Shown: piece by piece, positions 24,501 to 38,200 of the stretch
Numbering within the stretch: the stretch's first letter is position 1
How the letters are laid out: each line of letters starts with the position of its first letter
Source: Symsagittifera roscoffensis
Lineage: Eukaryota > Xenacoelomorpha > Acoela > Convolutidae
Direction: 5' to 3'
Assembly (NCBI RefSeq): GCF_963678635.1
Contig: NC_087062.1
Span: 19,393,789 to 19,457,788 of the forward strand
Length of the DNA: 64,000 bases
Notes under the pieces: generated by a model
Databases searched by the model: none
The model's input: only the letters and a program-made list of their open reading frames with translations
What the model was told of the DNA's origin: nothing
Program-made: the position numbers and the translations under genes

Positions 24501-25239
24501 TGTCTTTCATTTTTTCAGCAAACCTAACATTCCAACGCGCGCCAAAAAATCTCTACTCCTTCATCGTGCTGCTCATTTGTAAACAAATAAGAATCGTGCC
24601 TTGCTTCCACAAGTTATGTAGAATGAAATGCATGAGAAAAGTTTGAACAACCTACCCACCCACATTTGAAAAAATTTTCACGCTCACACTTGATTTTTAC
24701 TTTCCAATTTGTTTTGGTTGCACAAATATTGTACGAGTTTTTCATATATGACACGGAAAGATAGTTAAGGTGTTTAGTATCTAAGAGCCTCTTCAAAAGC
24801 TAGTGCATAAGGTGCCAGCATGCTAAGTTGTTTATTCCGAAATGCAGATATTACACTTCTCCAATTTGCAGTTGACACTGGAGCAAATCAAGGTTGTTTT
24901 ATTAAGGTTTAAACTGACAGCAAACTTCAAGTTTTAATCTTTTTTTCTACAAGCCCAAAATGAGTTAAAACTTTTGGATGGGTGGAGCATAAGGATAATG
25001 TTTGGGCAGGATTAGCGCAGGAGCAATTATGCCCACCGATGTTTAGCAATTTTCGCCAATCAACTTCTACTGCCCCCACTCAAACAGATGTTGTTTGGCG
25101 CCGTCCATTTCCGGTCGATAGGCTCTAAAAAATCTCGTTCGGCCCTGAGAAATTTTACATTTGAGTCGCTAGGTACTGCCAAAACAAGCAAATTCTCGAA
25201 TCATTCAAAAAGGAGTATGATTCCCAGAAATGGCACTGT
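24501..25239. other. No gene seen
   Basis: AT-rich. A short Cys-containing minus-strand frame at 24614-24796 and a block near 25000-25200 have no support from splice sites or motifs. Confidence 0.4.
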
Positions 25240-25640
25240 AAGCATATTGTCTCAAAAATAGCCTTTCACCACTCCAGTATAGTGCTGAGGGGGGTGGGGG
25301 AATAACTGTTTTTTCCTCAATTTTGTGGGCCATACTTTTCCAAAGGGTTTTGTTTGGTATAATATTACGATATCCAATTATGGCTGACCAACCTCAAACT
25401 TTTTCTAAAGGCGCCTTTGGCTGCAATGAAACTAACTTTGAGGGGGGAGCGCGCGCCAAAAAAACGCTATTTCTTTAATTAAAGTTTTCCAAAAAGTGCC
25501 TGAAAACGCTTGAGCTCTGATACTCAAATTGAGTTCTGATACACAAATTGATCGACTTAAGAAAAAGTCCGCAAACCTTTAAAATTTGTCAAAAAACCGC
25601 CCTCCATCTAGAAAAATTGTTTCACATTCCACTGCACCGC
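25240..25640 (-). mobile_element. MITE of the GGCGCGCGCTCCCCC family
   Basis: The reverse complement contains GGCGCGCGCTCCCCCCTC, GGCACTTTTTGGAAAA and GAGGTTGGTCAGCCA blocks, shared with 4735-5198 and with 55725-55938. It links the two MITE groups of this window. Confidence 0.6.
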
Positions 25641-26168
25641 TCACATGGCACTCAGATTTGAACATACCCCATTTCGACATGTAACCCCTTTGCCATTTTT
25701 TAATCGCCGAAATTACATTTTTAAAAAGATAACCCCAACTATGCTCGCTAACTAATTGAAATCTTTATTTTTTACGTGAAAAACGAACAACGAAAACAAT
25801 TTATTGACCCAACAAGGCCAAACAGCATCAAATTAGCTCCAGTCTTCAGATGAACATATAGCAAGAATGAGTCGAAAACCAGCACACCGTCATTCTGAAA
25901 AATTTATGGCACAGATAGATTTGTGGGATTTGAGTTTAAATCGTTTTCAATCTTTTACAAAAAGATTGCCAACTTTTGAGCCCAAGTCGAACAATGATGG
26001 TTGGTTTCTTAGAAAAAACAACCATGAAAGGAGGAACTCCCAAGTTCTGTTGCAGACCAAACAAAAGCAATAAAATAGCTTCATTTTTTCGTCAGAAACG
26101 TAGCATTAATTTAGGGACCCAACAATCATATTTGTTCGGAAATTCCTGCTCATAATACAAACTAAACA

Positions 26169-26186
26169 TTTATTAATTTGTTTATT
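26169..26186 (-). promoter_or_regulatory. Candidate polyadenylation signals of the cyclin gene
   Basis: AATAAA on the minus strand occurs twice, at 26169-26174 and 26181-26186, about 72-90 bases past the cyclin stop codon. Confidence 0.5.
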
Positions 26187-26257
26187 TCTATAGATATTTA
26201 AATTATTAATAAAATATTTCTTTGCCTATTAATTGGTTGCGGTCTGTTCCGTTAGGG

Positions 26258-29200
26258 TCAGATGGGACATCTCTCCGCGTTGACCTCGCCAGTTCCACAA
26301 GATGTGGCTAAGCCGGAGCCGATATTTACTTGAGCGGCTGAAAACTGAGTCACACAAGGGTTCCGACTGATCGAAAGGAACTTCTCACTCGAGTACTTCT
26401 CCTTCGCTCCCTAAAACAAAATACACTTTAATTTTATTCAAAGTTATAATTATATATTTTAATATTTTGTAAAAATCTAAACATAGCAATTTGGATGTTT
26501 CAACTTACAGTTCGTTGGTCAGTGGCTGAGTTTTGTACCGTTTGTAGAACTAGAAGAATCGGAGGTCTAAAACCACATTCATTCTACTTTTTTAGATCAT
26601 AAAACATCTCTACTTAGGTACTCTTTTTCAACTTTTTTCGGCCGACGAGCTCTTTTGTTACAAATAAACGTAGTTTTCAGCAGAGTTTTAAAAATCTGTC
26701 TCAACGAAGCGTGCGAGAGCCACAAAAAACTAGCCATGTTTACATGAGGGTTTTAGGATTCGGAAACCCTAGTGCTCGATCTGTTAACGAAAAATTGTCA
26801 CCACTGTCCTCTTACAAAATTTATACGAATTTTCTATAAGCAATCTTTTCATCATTTTGGGAAAAGAAATTCGCAGGAAGAAAAAAAAACAACCGTATCC
26901 TGCACCTGTTGCTACCATTTTAAGGCTGAAACATCTTATCATCTAACCCTGGGAGTGTTTCCCAATATTTGTTAGCTATTTTAGGGATTCAATGGCCTGG
27001 TTCTATTTGATAATTGCCTCCTACAGCCTATGTGATGGACTCAAACTTGCATGTTGATCAAACTATAATTAGGTCTCAAATGCATTTTGTAATATCATGA
27101 AATCAATATAACGTGTTAATAAATGGGTCGACTTCCAAACCAAACCATTACAAGATTGATGTCTACATCTACAGATTAACTAAAATTTCAACAAAAATCT
27201 CGAATCAGTGTCCTTATTGTGGGAAAAAATGAAAGTATATATTGTGAAAGAGCTTCATTTACACGAGCTTATTCTCTGTAAAGTTGCTCGCAATGAAAGT
27301 GAATCTGTGACTCTCAGCAAAATAATCACACTGACAAACTTCAAATTACATCATAATCATAACGAGTAAAGAAAATTGAACAACCCTGAAAACACCAAAA
27401 GTTTTCAATTGCCGCCAGAACTCAAAAACTCTACAATTGTCTCACAAATCTTTTCCCGAAGTTTTTCGAAATGATTTGCAAAATGACACCCATGGAATTA
27501 ACAACTTTCTCAATAAGTTTCTAGAGATAAGTTTTTTCTCATAGTATCGGTTTTATCCAATGTTAAAATCTCACCAAAATTTTCACATTTGGGTTTTCAA
27601 ATGTCTAACTAATTAATTTTTCATTTCTGTAGATTTAAAAAGTATTCATTCAATAGTATTGTAACAAAAATAACAGTGGTATTACAGCACCATCCCAATT
27701 AAAACCTGTTCTTTTTGCGCTCAGAGACGTCTGAAAACAGGCAGAATTTGTCTAATGCCCATCTCCCAGACTGGGTTCTATCAAGTGGTTATTTATATAA
27801 TTTATACTAATCAATTTGACAGATCGTTTCAGCATACATTAAAGGGAATTAGATTTTTCAAATATTTTTCAAATATCAAACGTAAAATAGTAAGATAATT
27901 TTTAGATTTGCAATAATTTCTAGCAACCACACTCAATTACACTTCACCAACCACACTTCAACTAAATTTATCAAATGTATCGTTACAAGACAAACTATAA
28001 ATTAGTTAAATAATTGAAAAGGTATGAAGAAAAAAGACACAATTTCCATCATTTTTCATGAAAACAGAACGCGCAGTTATAAAAGTAAACCAAGAACCTA
28101 GTCAAATAGTCGAGAAAAGTAGAAAGAAAAAATTACAAACTCCATCATTTTTCATGAAAACCAAAAGCTTAAGAATAAAAATAAACCACGAATTTATAAA
28201 AAAAAAATTAAGAGAAAAAATTCAAATTTACACGAAAATCCGAACGAACAATTGAAAAAAAAACCTATAATTTAGCTAAATAGTTGAAAAGGTGAAAGAA
28301 AAAACCCAAATTCCATCATTTTTCATGAAAACCGAACGCATAATTATGAAATAAAACCAAATAGTTAGTACAAAAAAAATTAAAAAGTATGAAGGAAAAC
28401 AGCAATTCCCTCATTTTCCTTGAAAATTCGAACGCACAATTATAAAATACAACCAAAAAATTCAAAAACGAAGAGCAACTCTTTTTTATGTGAACCCAAA
28501 CCGTTTTTTGAGCTTTCTTAAAAGGTCCCAAATTTATCAAAAAATAACTGCACCACAGGCTACTGTTGTCGATTACTTCTTTGTTTCTTCTCACCCCAGA
28601 ACGTGTGTCTGACTGATGCATGGTCTGCTGGCGGGTCCAGACTGGAGAATGATGGCTGCCCAGATGCAGCTCTCCACCAGATGGAGTGGACTGAACTGGG
28701 TGTAGAACAGCTCCTTCATCGCTAACTCCAACAGGTAATCGACCAGCACTCGCCTCTGAACACAACAAACAAACGGGCGTTCAAAATGGATTTTCAAACG
28801 CAAAAAAGAAACTCAAAAAAAAATTCAAGTCTCCAAACACACAAATTTTTGCAATCAAACGACGTAAAATTTGGCCACTACGCCGATAAAAAGACATAAA
28901 TTGCCGATAACGACACAAAGCCGATAAACCACACAAACAAAGCGACGTCAATTGCGGCTGCTAAGTCGATATAATACTAACCAATGAAATTTACGGCAGT
29001 CACAAAGTAAAAAAAAAAAACTGTTTGAAAAAATTGCAGACCCTACGGTGCAAAGGCTGCAATTGTGACCATGTTACCGCTAGGCCAAGAGAGAAGAAAA
29101 TTGGTGCTGAAGTTCAAAAAAAATCGGGCATTTTAAAAGAAAATAGGTTGAAAAAGTTAATTACATTTTTGACTCGGAAAAACTAAACCTACATAAAACC

Positions 29201-32200
29201 CGTGTTTGTATTGGATGATGGTAATTAGCAGCATTAAAAACCATTGGGACAAGTTTTAACGAGCGGCCAGTAAGGCGGCCAAACTTGAGTTGACCATTGT
29301 TAAGCCGAAAACAAAATCATTATTAAGACCATTTATCCACGGGGGAAAGGACCAACACAAGAGCTGTACAGCTCATCACGGCGAACCGCTGTTGTGCCCC
29401 TATTTAAGAACTACATGCAATTTGTTTGGTTATTTTTCTTGGCTGGGTAATGTTGCTTCACCCTCAAGCAACGAGCACGGATCATGGTGGGCCTCGAACA
29501 ACCGACCTTTTGATTGAGAGGCGGAGACGTAACCACTTCACCACCGCTCCCCTTATGAAAAACTATACATTTTTACGACCCGTTCATACCGAAACACGTC
29601 AAAGCATAACCATATATTTTGCCCTCGAAACTAGGCAACTAGAATTGAGTAAATTGATAAATAATAAGCCAAAACCATTCAACAACAAAAAAAACGAATA
29701 AAAAACTAAAATCATACTTGTAAAATTACAAACTACAGATGTTTCATTGATTGTACAAGCTGCTGATATCGAAATGAAAATCTTTATTTAATAGAAATGC
29801 CGATAATAAACGTGCCAGATCACATGAAAGTGAGTTTAAAAAAAGCGGAAAAAACGACGGAAACTAGGCTAAAAACAACAAATTCGGAAAAACATTTATC
29901 AAAGAAAATTCTTTGAAAAGAACTTTTACTGCACTTACTTGGAAAAAAATAATATCAATAAGCATAATGATCATAAATAAGTGCATTCAGGCTGAAACTA
30001 ATAGACTGAAGGCGCTTATTAAATTTAGTTGCAAAGATACCTCTTTAAAGATTGAAACAATTGCTTTGAATGAAAACTTAATAAAATTCAAGTTGAAGTA
30101 AATTTATATTTCTGATCTTGTTTTTTTCCAATTAGATGAGGTTTAAGTTGACTGTGTCAGACATAAAGAAAGAAGACAGAAGCTAAAATTGTTTTTAGCG
30201 AATTGGTTTTTTTTAAAGGCATAATACCCGCTTTCACCGAATCAAATTCTATTAATTTTCAAATTGAGTCGTGTTATATCATACTAAAGTCATTTCAGCC
30301 GTAATTTCATTTGTAGTTTCTTTCTCAAAAAATTTTCTCTGTCAAAAAAGCGGTTTAAAATGTGTGCCTTAGACAACTTCAGAGTGTAGAGAAGGCGATG
30401 TAAACTTCATAAATGTACGTAAAAACATCTGTTTTTAACCCCGTAACGAGAAAATTCTTTATTTGTGACCTGAAATACTTTGTATCTGATCTAATTTCTG
30501 GTCAAAAATTCTTTTTGAAATGTTTAAATAAAGCATGGATTTTTATTAATTACTTTATTTCTCATCCTAATTCCAATCAGAAATTAGCTAAATCTAGGCT
30601 ATTTCTAGCTAGAAAAAAGTCTACTGGTGGGACTCCAGCCCCTGCCCTTCTGATTGCTATACACTTGCTCTATCCACTAGGCTACAGCCCTTGATAGAGC
30701 CTCCTAGTTTTAGGGGAATAACAATGTTATAACAAGTGTAAGTTTGCTTTGTATTCGCAACTGCTATTGTGTATACTCGAAGCATGTTTATCTCGTTACG
30801 GTTGAGCAGTTAACTGATTTCTGGTTATTTCGTTCTAGAAACTGTTTGTTTCTAAACTAGAAAAGAAATAGATCACTTCTGCACGGAAAATATGAGAAAA
30901 ACAGGCTAGATAATCTTCATAGAATTTCTATCTAGAAAACAGCTTCTGTTCGGTACGGGACGTATTTTTGAATTTCAGCCGAAGCTCAATCGGTACTATA
31001 AGACTTTCAAAATGACTTCTCGGTGCCGAGAAACATCGTTTCGATTTTTTTGCCTCAGACAAATTAAGGACAAAGAGAAAGCGTTGAACTTTTCATTAGT
31101 ACACGTATTAAACATTCGTTAATACTTCGTTCTAAGCTTCCAGCAAGGATTTGATCGGTAGTATGAAATTTACATAAATTTCGTACCACTTGCAAAACAC
31201 GAACAAAAAAATGCAAACTAAACGACAGAAATTGGAACCAAAAAGCAAAATTGATTTCGTAGAAGTTTATAGAAAAATGATTACTAACTGAAACAAAATC
31301 CACCCATATACTACTTAAACAGTGATTGTTTCATTTAAATTTGATTGATTAAATTCACTTACCCAACGTAAGCTAACGAAGTTAACCATGCCATCCATAG
31401 AGCATGACATTTACCCTTCTTACTAAAATGACCATTGTGTGAACTAAATTATTTTCGCTTGAAAAAAATCTAGAATGCAACACTTTAACTGATTGCAATT
31501 GTAAAAAAAAATATTAACAAGCAAATTTAGTAAAAACACAGAGGCGAAACAAACGACAAAAATGTAAAAAGAAAGAGCTCACTACCTTAATAAGGAGTAT
31601 GGAGTATAACGTTCTCATATCTGCTCCGTGACCATTTTATTTTAACTAACTTTAGCTCCTAATAAAACAGCTACAGTTTCTATCAAATTATGCAGCAAAA
31701 AATTGAAACTAAGTAAATGTTCCGGATTTGAAAATCCGGCCTATTGCTTAGGAGTCTCAGGACCTCGCATCTGCTCTTCGGTTGCTTGAAAGTAAACTAA
31801 CGGCTCAAATAAAGCTTGATCTGCCTGTTCTATTCTTTTAAATCATATACAGTACCAATACGAAATGCATAATATTCAAACTTCCAAATAAATGGACTTT
31901 ACCCGAAACCCCAGTTTTTCTCTTCTCAAATATGCGGTTAACTGCTACTTGCTCTTTCAATCAAAGTCTTTATTTTAAATTTGCCTCAGTAGTTTCTGAA
32001 AAAAAGTGCAGAAGATTCCAAAAAGTGATCAAAAACTCACAAATTAAAAATGATTTTTCATAAATTCCAAAAAAATTTTCTACTTAAACATGGAAATAGC
32101 CCCTGCTTTCTACACTCCGATTTTTAAATTGAACATTTCGGAACCCTGATTTCTTAGATTGAACCCTTAAAATCAGATTTAGCTAGTATAATAGAATAGT

Positions 32201-35200
32201 GACGAATCTTCTAAAAAAGAAAAGGTTAAAATTAAAAACGGGACTTTTCCGAAGTCCATATCAGCTTTTCTACAAAAAACAGGTTAAAACAGTCTAAAAC
32301 AGATTACGCACGAAAAATTCAAGCACCCTGTCACTTTTAAAGAACTATCAACCTCAGAATCAGCAGGTCAGTTTTCGAAAAAAAAACTTTCCGATAAAAC
32401 CTGCGAAATTTCAAAAGTTTGTCATTTTCTAAGGCCATATTTTTTTTCAAAACGCAGGTTATAGTCGCTTGCTTAGGTAAGATGCTCATAATTGAATTTT
32501 AATTTCCGTTAAAGCTTTAATCTTCGATTCGACCGGGTAGTTTTTGAGAAAAGTCAAAAAGTTCTAACATTTAACCAAAAAATGGGCTTGTTTCTTGAAA
32601 AACTTTTTGAAAACGCCTGAATAAAAAATTTTAAAAATCCCAATCCCATCTATTTCCATAATACCTGTTTACTTTAAGCAAACATCATAGTTTATCGTGT
32701 CAAGCAAGGCATTTGAATTTAAATCAGCAACGGAACAAAACTTACGAAGCTGAAACAAAGCCGGACACCTTCGTGCAGACAACAGTTGAGCCAGAAAAAA
32801 ATTGATTTTCATAAAAGGTTTTTATAACTTTTTAGTCTCTCCTGAAACTAAATTGATCAACAGCACAGGATAAATCCTTAATGTGGCACCTCAGCCAACA
32901 AAATTTAGCAGACAAACGAAAGAACGATAAGTCAGTTTGCATTAAAAAAAATGCAATTTCATGCAGACTGAAAATAAACAAGATCGGACCGGGACTCGAA
33001 CCCCAAATCTTATGGTAAAAAGTGACTACATTATCTCGAGTGCAGTCTCGAATATGCTAAGGTTCACTTATACAGCATCTTTAATTTCTTGTAAGAAAAA
33101 TTGTACGGGGAAAAAGTCTAGTTCCCAATTACAAGACACTGGATCTCGCAAGTGTAATGAGCATCGAAACAAAAGGTACAAAGCGGGAATAAAGCCGACA
33201 ATTCTTGCGCAGACACCCTGGCCGGTAATAAATGGTTCACACACCCTGGGACACACCACCAGCAACTCAAAGCTTTTAAGTCCTTCCAAAGCATTTTGAT
33301 AAAAATTCTTTTGCACATCAAACGAGTCAAAAACAGGCTGGTGAGTCAATTTGTTATAAGAGGAAACGTTTTAGGCCAAAAATATTTAATTGAAAAAAAC
33401 CACCGTTTTAAATCAACAATGAAACAAATCCTGAGTCGAACGGGAACAAATGAAGGCATTCTCAAGTTATGTCTGTTAGTTTACAAGATTGTGATGACCA
33501 CCAATCTCAATCATACTGATGTAAGATTTGAAATTTCGCAAAATTTCAAATATCGATTTGAAATTTTGCATTATAGACAGAATTAGAGAGTAGAGAAAGT
33601 GACGAACATTTCAAAATGCGTTTAAAATGTTATTTTTTAAAAATTAAAATTTGATTTTAGCAAAAAAGAAGGAGGTACCATTACTCGAACCTTCTCAACT
33701 ACTCACACAGCAGCTCGCTACTCTAGTTCGAGTTCGCTTCTATCAATCTACCTGTGGGTCTTCGTGTTCGTAGAGTAGTCTGTAGTGAAAGGGGGTGGAG
33801 AAGTCTAGTTTGAAGTTGAAGAACTTGATCAGATTCCTCTCCAGCTCCAACACCTGCTGCTTAGTGTAGCTGTCCTCCGTCAAATGGATCAACTTCCCTA
33901 TCTGGCAACACGAGCAACAAAACTTTATCTGTTTCCATTCCCCATACTACATTAACATCCATTTTAGTTCATGTTCTAACCAGATGATTTCACAAGATTA
34001 AATAGGGAGACGAAAAACAAATTTATGGAGAAATAAAAACAACTTCATAATGAAAAATTTGCTGCATATCTATGTCTAGTTGTTTGTCCCACAATTTGAG
34101 AGAGTATTTGACAAAATGAAAGCCAATTTTGAGATATTTATATGTTGTTAATATTCAACCAAAAAAATTAAATGTCCTTTCAAGCTCTTCGAATTTAAAG
34201 AACAACTTATGATTGACACTTTTCTGATAAAGTTATCCCAATTTGAGAAAACTAGCTCAAAACAAAAAGTTTATTCCGCAAGGAAATCTGAAAACTAAAA
34301 CATAATTTTGAAACTAGAAACTTTGAAACTTTTGTTGTTCGATAGTGGAATTTGCCTCCCTTTAACAAAATAAACGTACTGAGCTCAGAAAGAAATCGAA
34401 AATCAAACCGCTAAAAGTTTGCTTAGAGCGTGAAAAAAAAATTTCATGAAAAAAAAACAAAAAAAACATTAGGACGTGCGTTTATCGACCTACGTGCAAC
34501 AAATGATAGGAAGACTAAATTGATACCAAAAATAACCAAAATAAACAATTTTTTTAAATTAGGTGTTTAGGTTAAATTACAACTCATCATTTAGATTTGA
34601 GACTCCATTTGTTGTTTTACTAAGGCTCGGCGAAAAAATGAAAGAACAAATCAGTTTGAAAGACTAGTGCACCAACTAAGAAAAATTATCACAGTATAAG
34701 AAAAACCCGTGCTGCGGAAAACACTAGTCCGATCATTGATTATTTGAGAAATAAAACAAAATAAAGTAGAAAAAAGAGGCCCCGCCAGAACACACACCCT
34801 GGCATTTGTAAAAAGTATTAATATCTAGAGGCATCCAGACTAATTTTGTATATAACAAAAAAAGGAAGCAAAATGCCAAAGTATGTTTCAATTTTGCATT
34901 TCAAACAAATTGCGAAATATTTAGGGTTCCAAAACTTCGATCTGCTGTTTTTATTATTGTACCTTAGTTTGAAACAAGTCAATTTTGTTTCGGTTCATTT
35001 GACATGCTTTAACTTAATACCGATCAAAAGCACATGCTATCAAATAAAAGTAGAGTGCCACCAATATATGCAACTGAGGTTTTATAAAGAATTCTCGTGC
35101 TATTTCACTACTCTCGCTAGAGCTCGATGTGTAAACAACAAATAAAAATATCTTTCAGTTCGCATTTAAATTTTTTCAAAAACGTTGTTTTCATTACCCG

Positions 35201-38200
35201 ATTGTTCTAAACATACCCAACACACAAATGGAAAAGAGTCAAAAAACGCAAAGAATATATTTCAAAAAATATATGAGCAACGAGCAATGCATAGTTGTCA
35301 GTTTTTTGAAGGATTTAACCAAATTGAAAAAAAACTGGGTTATTAGGGAATGTTTTTTATTCCGCCAGTATATCTAAAAATTAAATTCCACTCTTGAAAC
35401 TAAAAATTGATTACGTTTATAGCCCCATTTCAGCTTTCATATTTACTTAATTGGATCATACCTGAAATTACAAGTAATTTTACGAGGGGGTGGGAAACTA
35501 GAAAAGAGCGCATATTTCTTGGATAATCCGCAAATAACTATGCTCTTATCTAGATGATCCACGTCCACACTGGGCTGTAAATATAACACCTGGGGATAAA
35601 AACCTGGAAAAGCCCTGAAAGGAATTTCCTTTATAACTTTCACGAAGGGGGCTAAGGCTAAAGATCACGTGAGCCAGTTCAATATTCACAACATTCAAAA
35701 TGTGAAGAGTATTATCATCAATGTTTCGAGAGAAGAAATTGCATGTGATGAAAATATGTAAAGAGGCATGTAAAGAGATCGAAACGAAGGAAACCAAGTC
35801 GAATATACTTTGCTCAGATGTGAACAGATTTTCAAAATGAGTTGAAGTATTCATCTTATTGCCACAAGTAAGCTTGGCTGTTTTCAAGCCCTGAAATTAA
35901 ATATCATTTCTGTACTGTCATGTCTGACCAGACACAGTCATGTTTGACCAGGCACAGTCATGACTGACCAGGTATAGTCATGTTTTACTCGGGTATAGTC
36001 ATGTCTGACCAGATATAGCCATGTCTGAATCAGGTATAGTCTGCAAACGGCATTGTTTGCAAAAGTGATCACATGTGAAACATATGCACGAGCTGGAAAA
36101 CAGCTGGTGTCTGAAAATTGCATGATCAGACGTGAAATTGTGACAAAAATTCGGTACGGGATCCGCATTTATAAGTCTGAATGCTTTTCTTCTATTATAA
36201 GAGCTTTATTATAAGAGCGTTTTAACACTTTTCCTTTGAAAAATCATCACGACCTATATAAGAGTCTTTACTGAGTTCTTCGTTTTACGATAAGTTTCAC
36301 CCCTTTTTGAGCATGTTCAATTTCACCATTCAAGTGTCCCGCTTGTTGAGTAGCTCTACTCTTAACAAATTGGTCGAAAAGTGGATCAACTTTGCCGCAT
36401 TTACACCTTACATCTACGTGGTCTTCTTCGTGTAGTTTAGTAGCTATGAGGATACAAGTGATGGCCACTAGCTGGACACTCTCCACATCAGGCACACAGA
36501 CTGCATTGTAGACATCAAACATGGCCACTCCAGTGTAGAGAGACTCCAGCTCAAACCCACAGTAATTCTACGCACACAGGCAGCAAATGGAACAAGGTTT
36601 CTGAATTCGTGTACACATATTATAAAATAATTATATTTTGCTCCGTCTATATTTCTTTCCACGGATAGACGTTTAGTGGGGCAGCTGGTCACTTTGTCTT
36701 TCCAATCCTTATATTAAAAAATTGGAAAAAAAATACTATTTCTGTGACTTTCTCGCGATTTTTTCTTTCATGTCCATGAAATTCAAGGGTTGATGACAAA
36801 AGGCAACAGGTCGTTGTTTATCTTTTCTGGTTATAAATAACTTTGATGAACCCAAAAACCCTATAAGACATAGTTGGATATAAGTTGAAAAAGCAGTTGT
36901 GAACGATAGTTCTTCTACGTCTTCGAGGTGACCTTCTTTCTTTCGGCCATTTGCTTGTATTTAAACTGGGCAGGTATAAGAAATCGAATCGAAGTTTGTC
37001 TTCCATTTACAGAAAAAGACCGGAACAATCGGTACCTGTACTTGGATCAACCAATCCACCACAATTTCCCTTGTTCGACTGCTGATTTCCCTCCCACCCC
37101 CTCCTCTAGCACAGAGCCCCAATCTCCGCTTGCGGACGACGAAGTCGCGATGATAGTGAGCTATGTAGTCACTGCGCAGCAGGTAGTCCTCCAAATAGCA
37201 CGGAACTCTATTGACGTCATTGGTATTCATACTCATAGAAAATGATGGCGCGTCCGTTTTGAACGCCTGAAACATTAGGATTTATGATTGAATTAAGATC
37301 TTATTAACTATTTCTCTATTGTGTAAGGGGGTATATTCGTTACAAGGTACACAATTTGCATATGCTTATCCATTGAATTAGTATTTCATAACGGTGGAAA
37401 TTATTAACCAGACAACATAGATAGAGCAGTTATCAAGATATCATTATGTGATTGCAATACCTTGTTAAGCTCCTCGAATGGTTCTTGTTCCATTTCTGAA
37501 TCGTCCGGATCCACAATCTCGAAGTCCTCCATGACGTCATCAATATCATCGCCACTGATGTCATCGAATGTAGATGAAGCACTGGACGACGAGTCAGAAT
37601 TATCATCGCCAGCATCAAATTCTCCTAGATCTGAAAGCGCTCCCTCAGAAGAATCATTCAACTCGGAGTCGATGTTTCTATCAGAGTCTGAGTTCTGGTT
37701 CGGAAGAAGACTCGAGTTATCCTCAAATCTAAATAAAGTTCATGAAAATTTTGTCTGGAAGAAAAATCCGACCGCTTCTACACCCATCGAAACACTACTG
37801 CAGCCTTAGTTACCGTGACTTTTGAACCGTGAATGACGTCAATCGATTTTCACTGTCTCCTACATTTAACACTTACAGCTTTTCAATGGCATAGAGTTTT
37901 TCAATGGCATAGAAATGAATTTTTCCACTAAAGAGTTTATTTTTTTCATTTTGCCCAGGATAATTCAGTCATTTTCCAGTTATTGTTATTTTTATTTAAC
38001 TCACGAGTTATCCTCCTCATGTTCAACTCCATCAGAACAGGTGAGTATTTCCATGCTCCGCCCACTTCCTTTTTCCTCCCCGAAACTCTCCAACTCATTA
38101 GTATTCGGGGGAGACAACATTGCAGTCCTTGATATCGAGACCGCACTGCAGTCCACCATCCGTTGCTTAGCCAAACTTCGCATGTCTCCCCTGTACATCT

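Noticed and set aside
27700-27780. Possible extra cyclin exon (minus strand)
   Set aside because: The acceptor fits but there is no donor and the residues do not resemble the expected cyclin segment.
28040-28460. CRISPR-like array
   Set aside because: Units vary in length and sequence, spacers are not distinct, and the context is a eukaryotic intron.
32961-33349. Overlapping open frames on both strands
   Set aside because: They cover a tRNA-like relic and neighbouring repeat sequence; neither has an intron structure or known motif.
37525-37540. CRE-like TGACGTCA
   Set aside because: It is inside the coding sequence of cyclin exon 4 (codons for Asp-Asp-Val-Met), so its presence needs no regulatory reason.
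37462-37809. Ser-rich plus-strand frame opposite cyclin exon 4
   Set aside because: Shadow of the acidic Ser/Asp-rich minus-strand exon, which has matching splice sites and phase.
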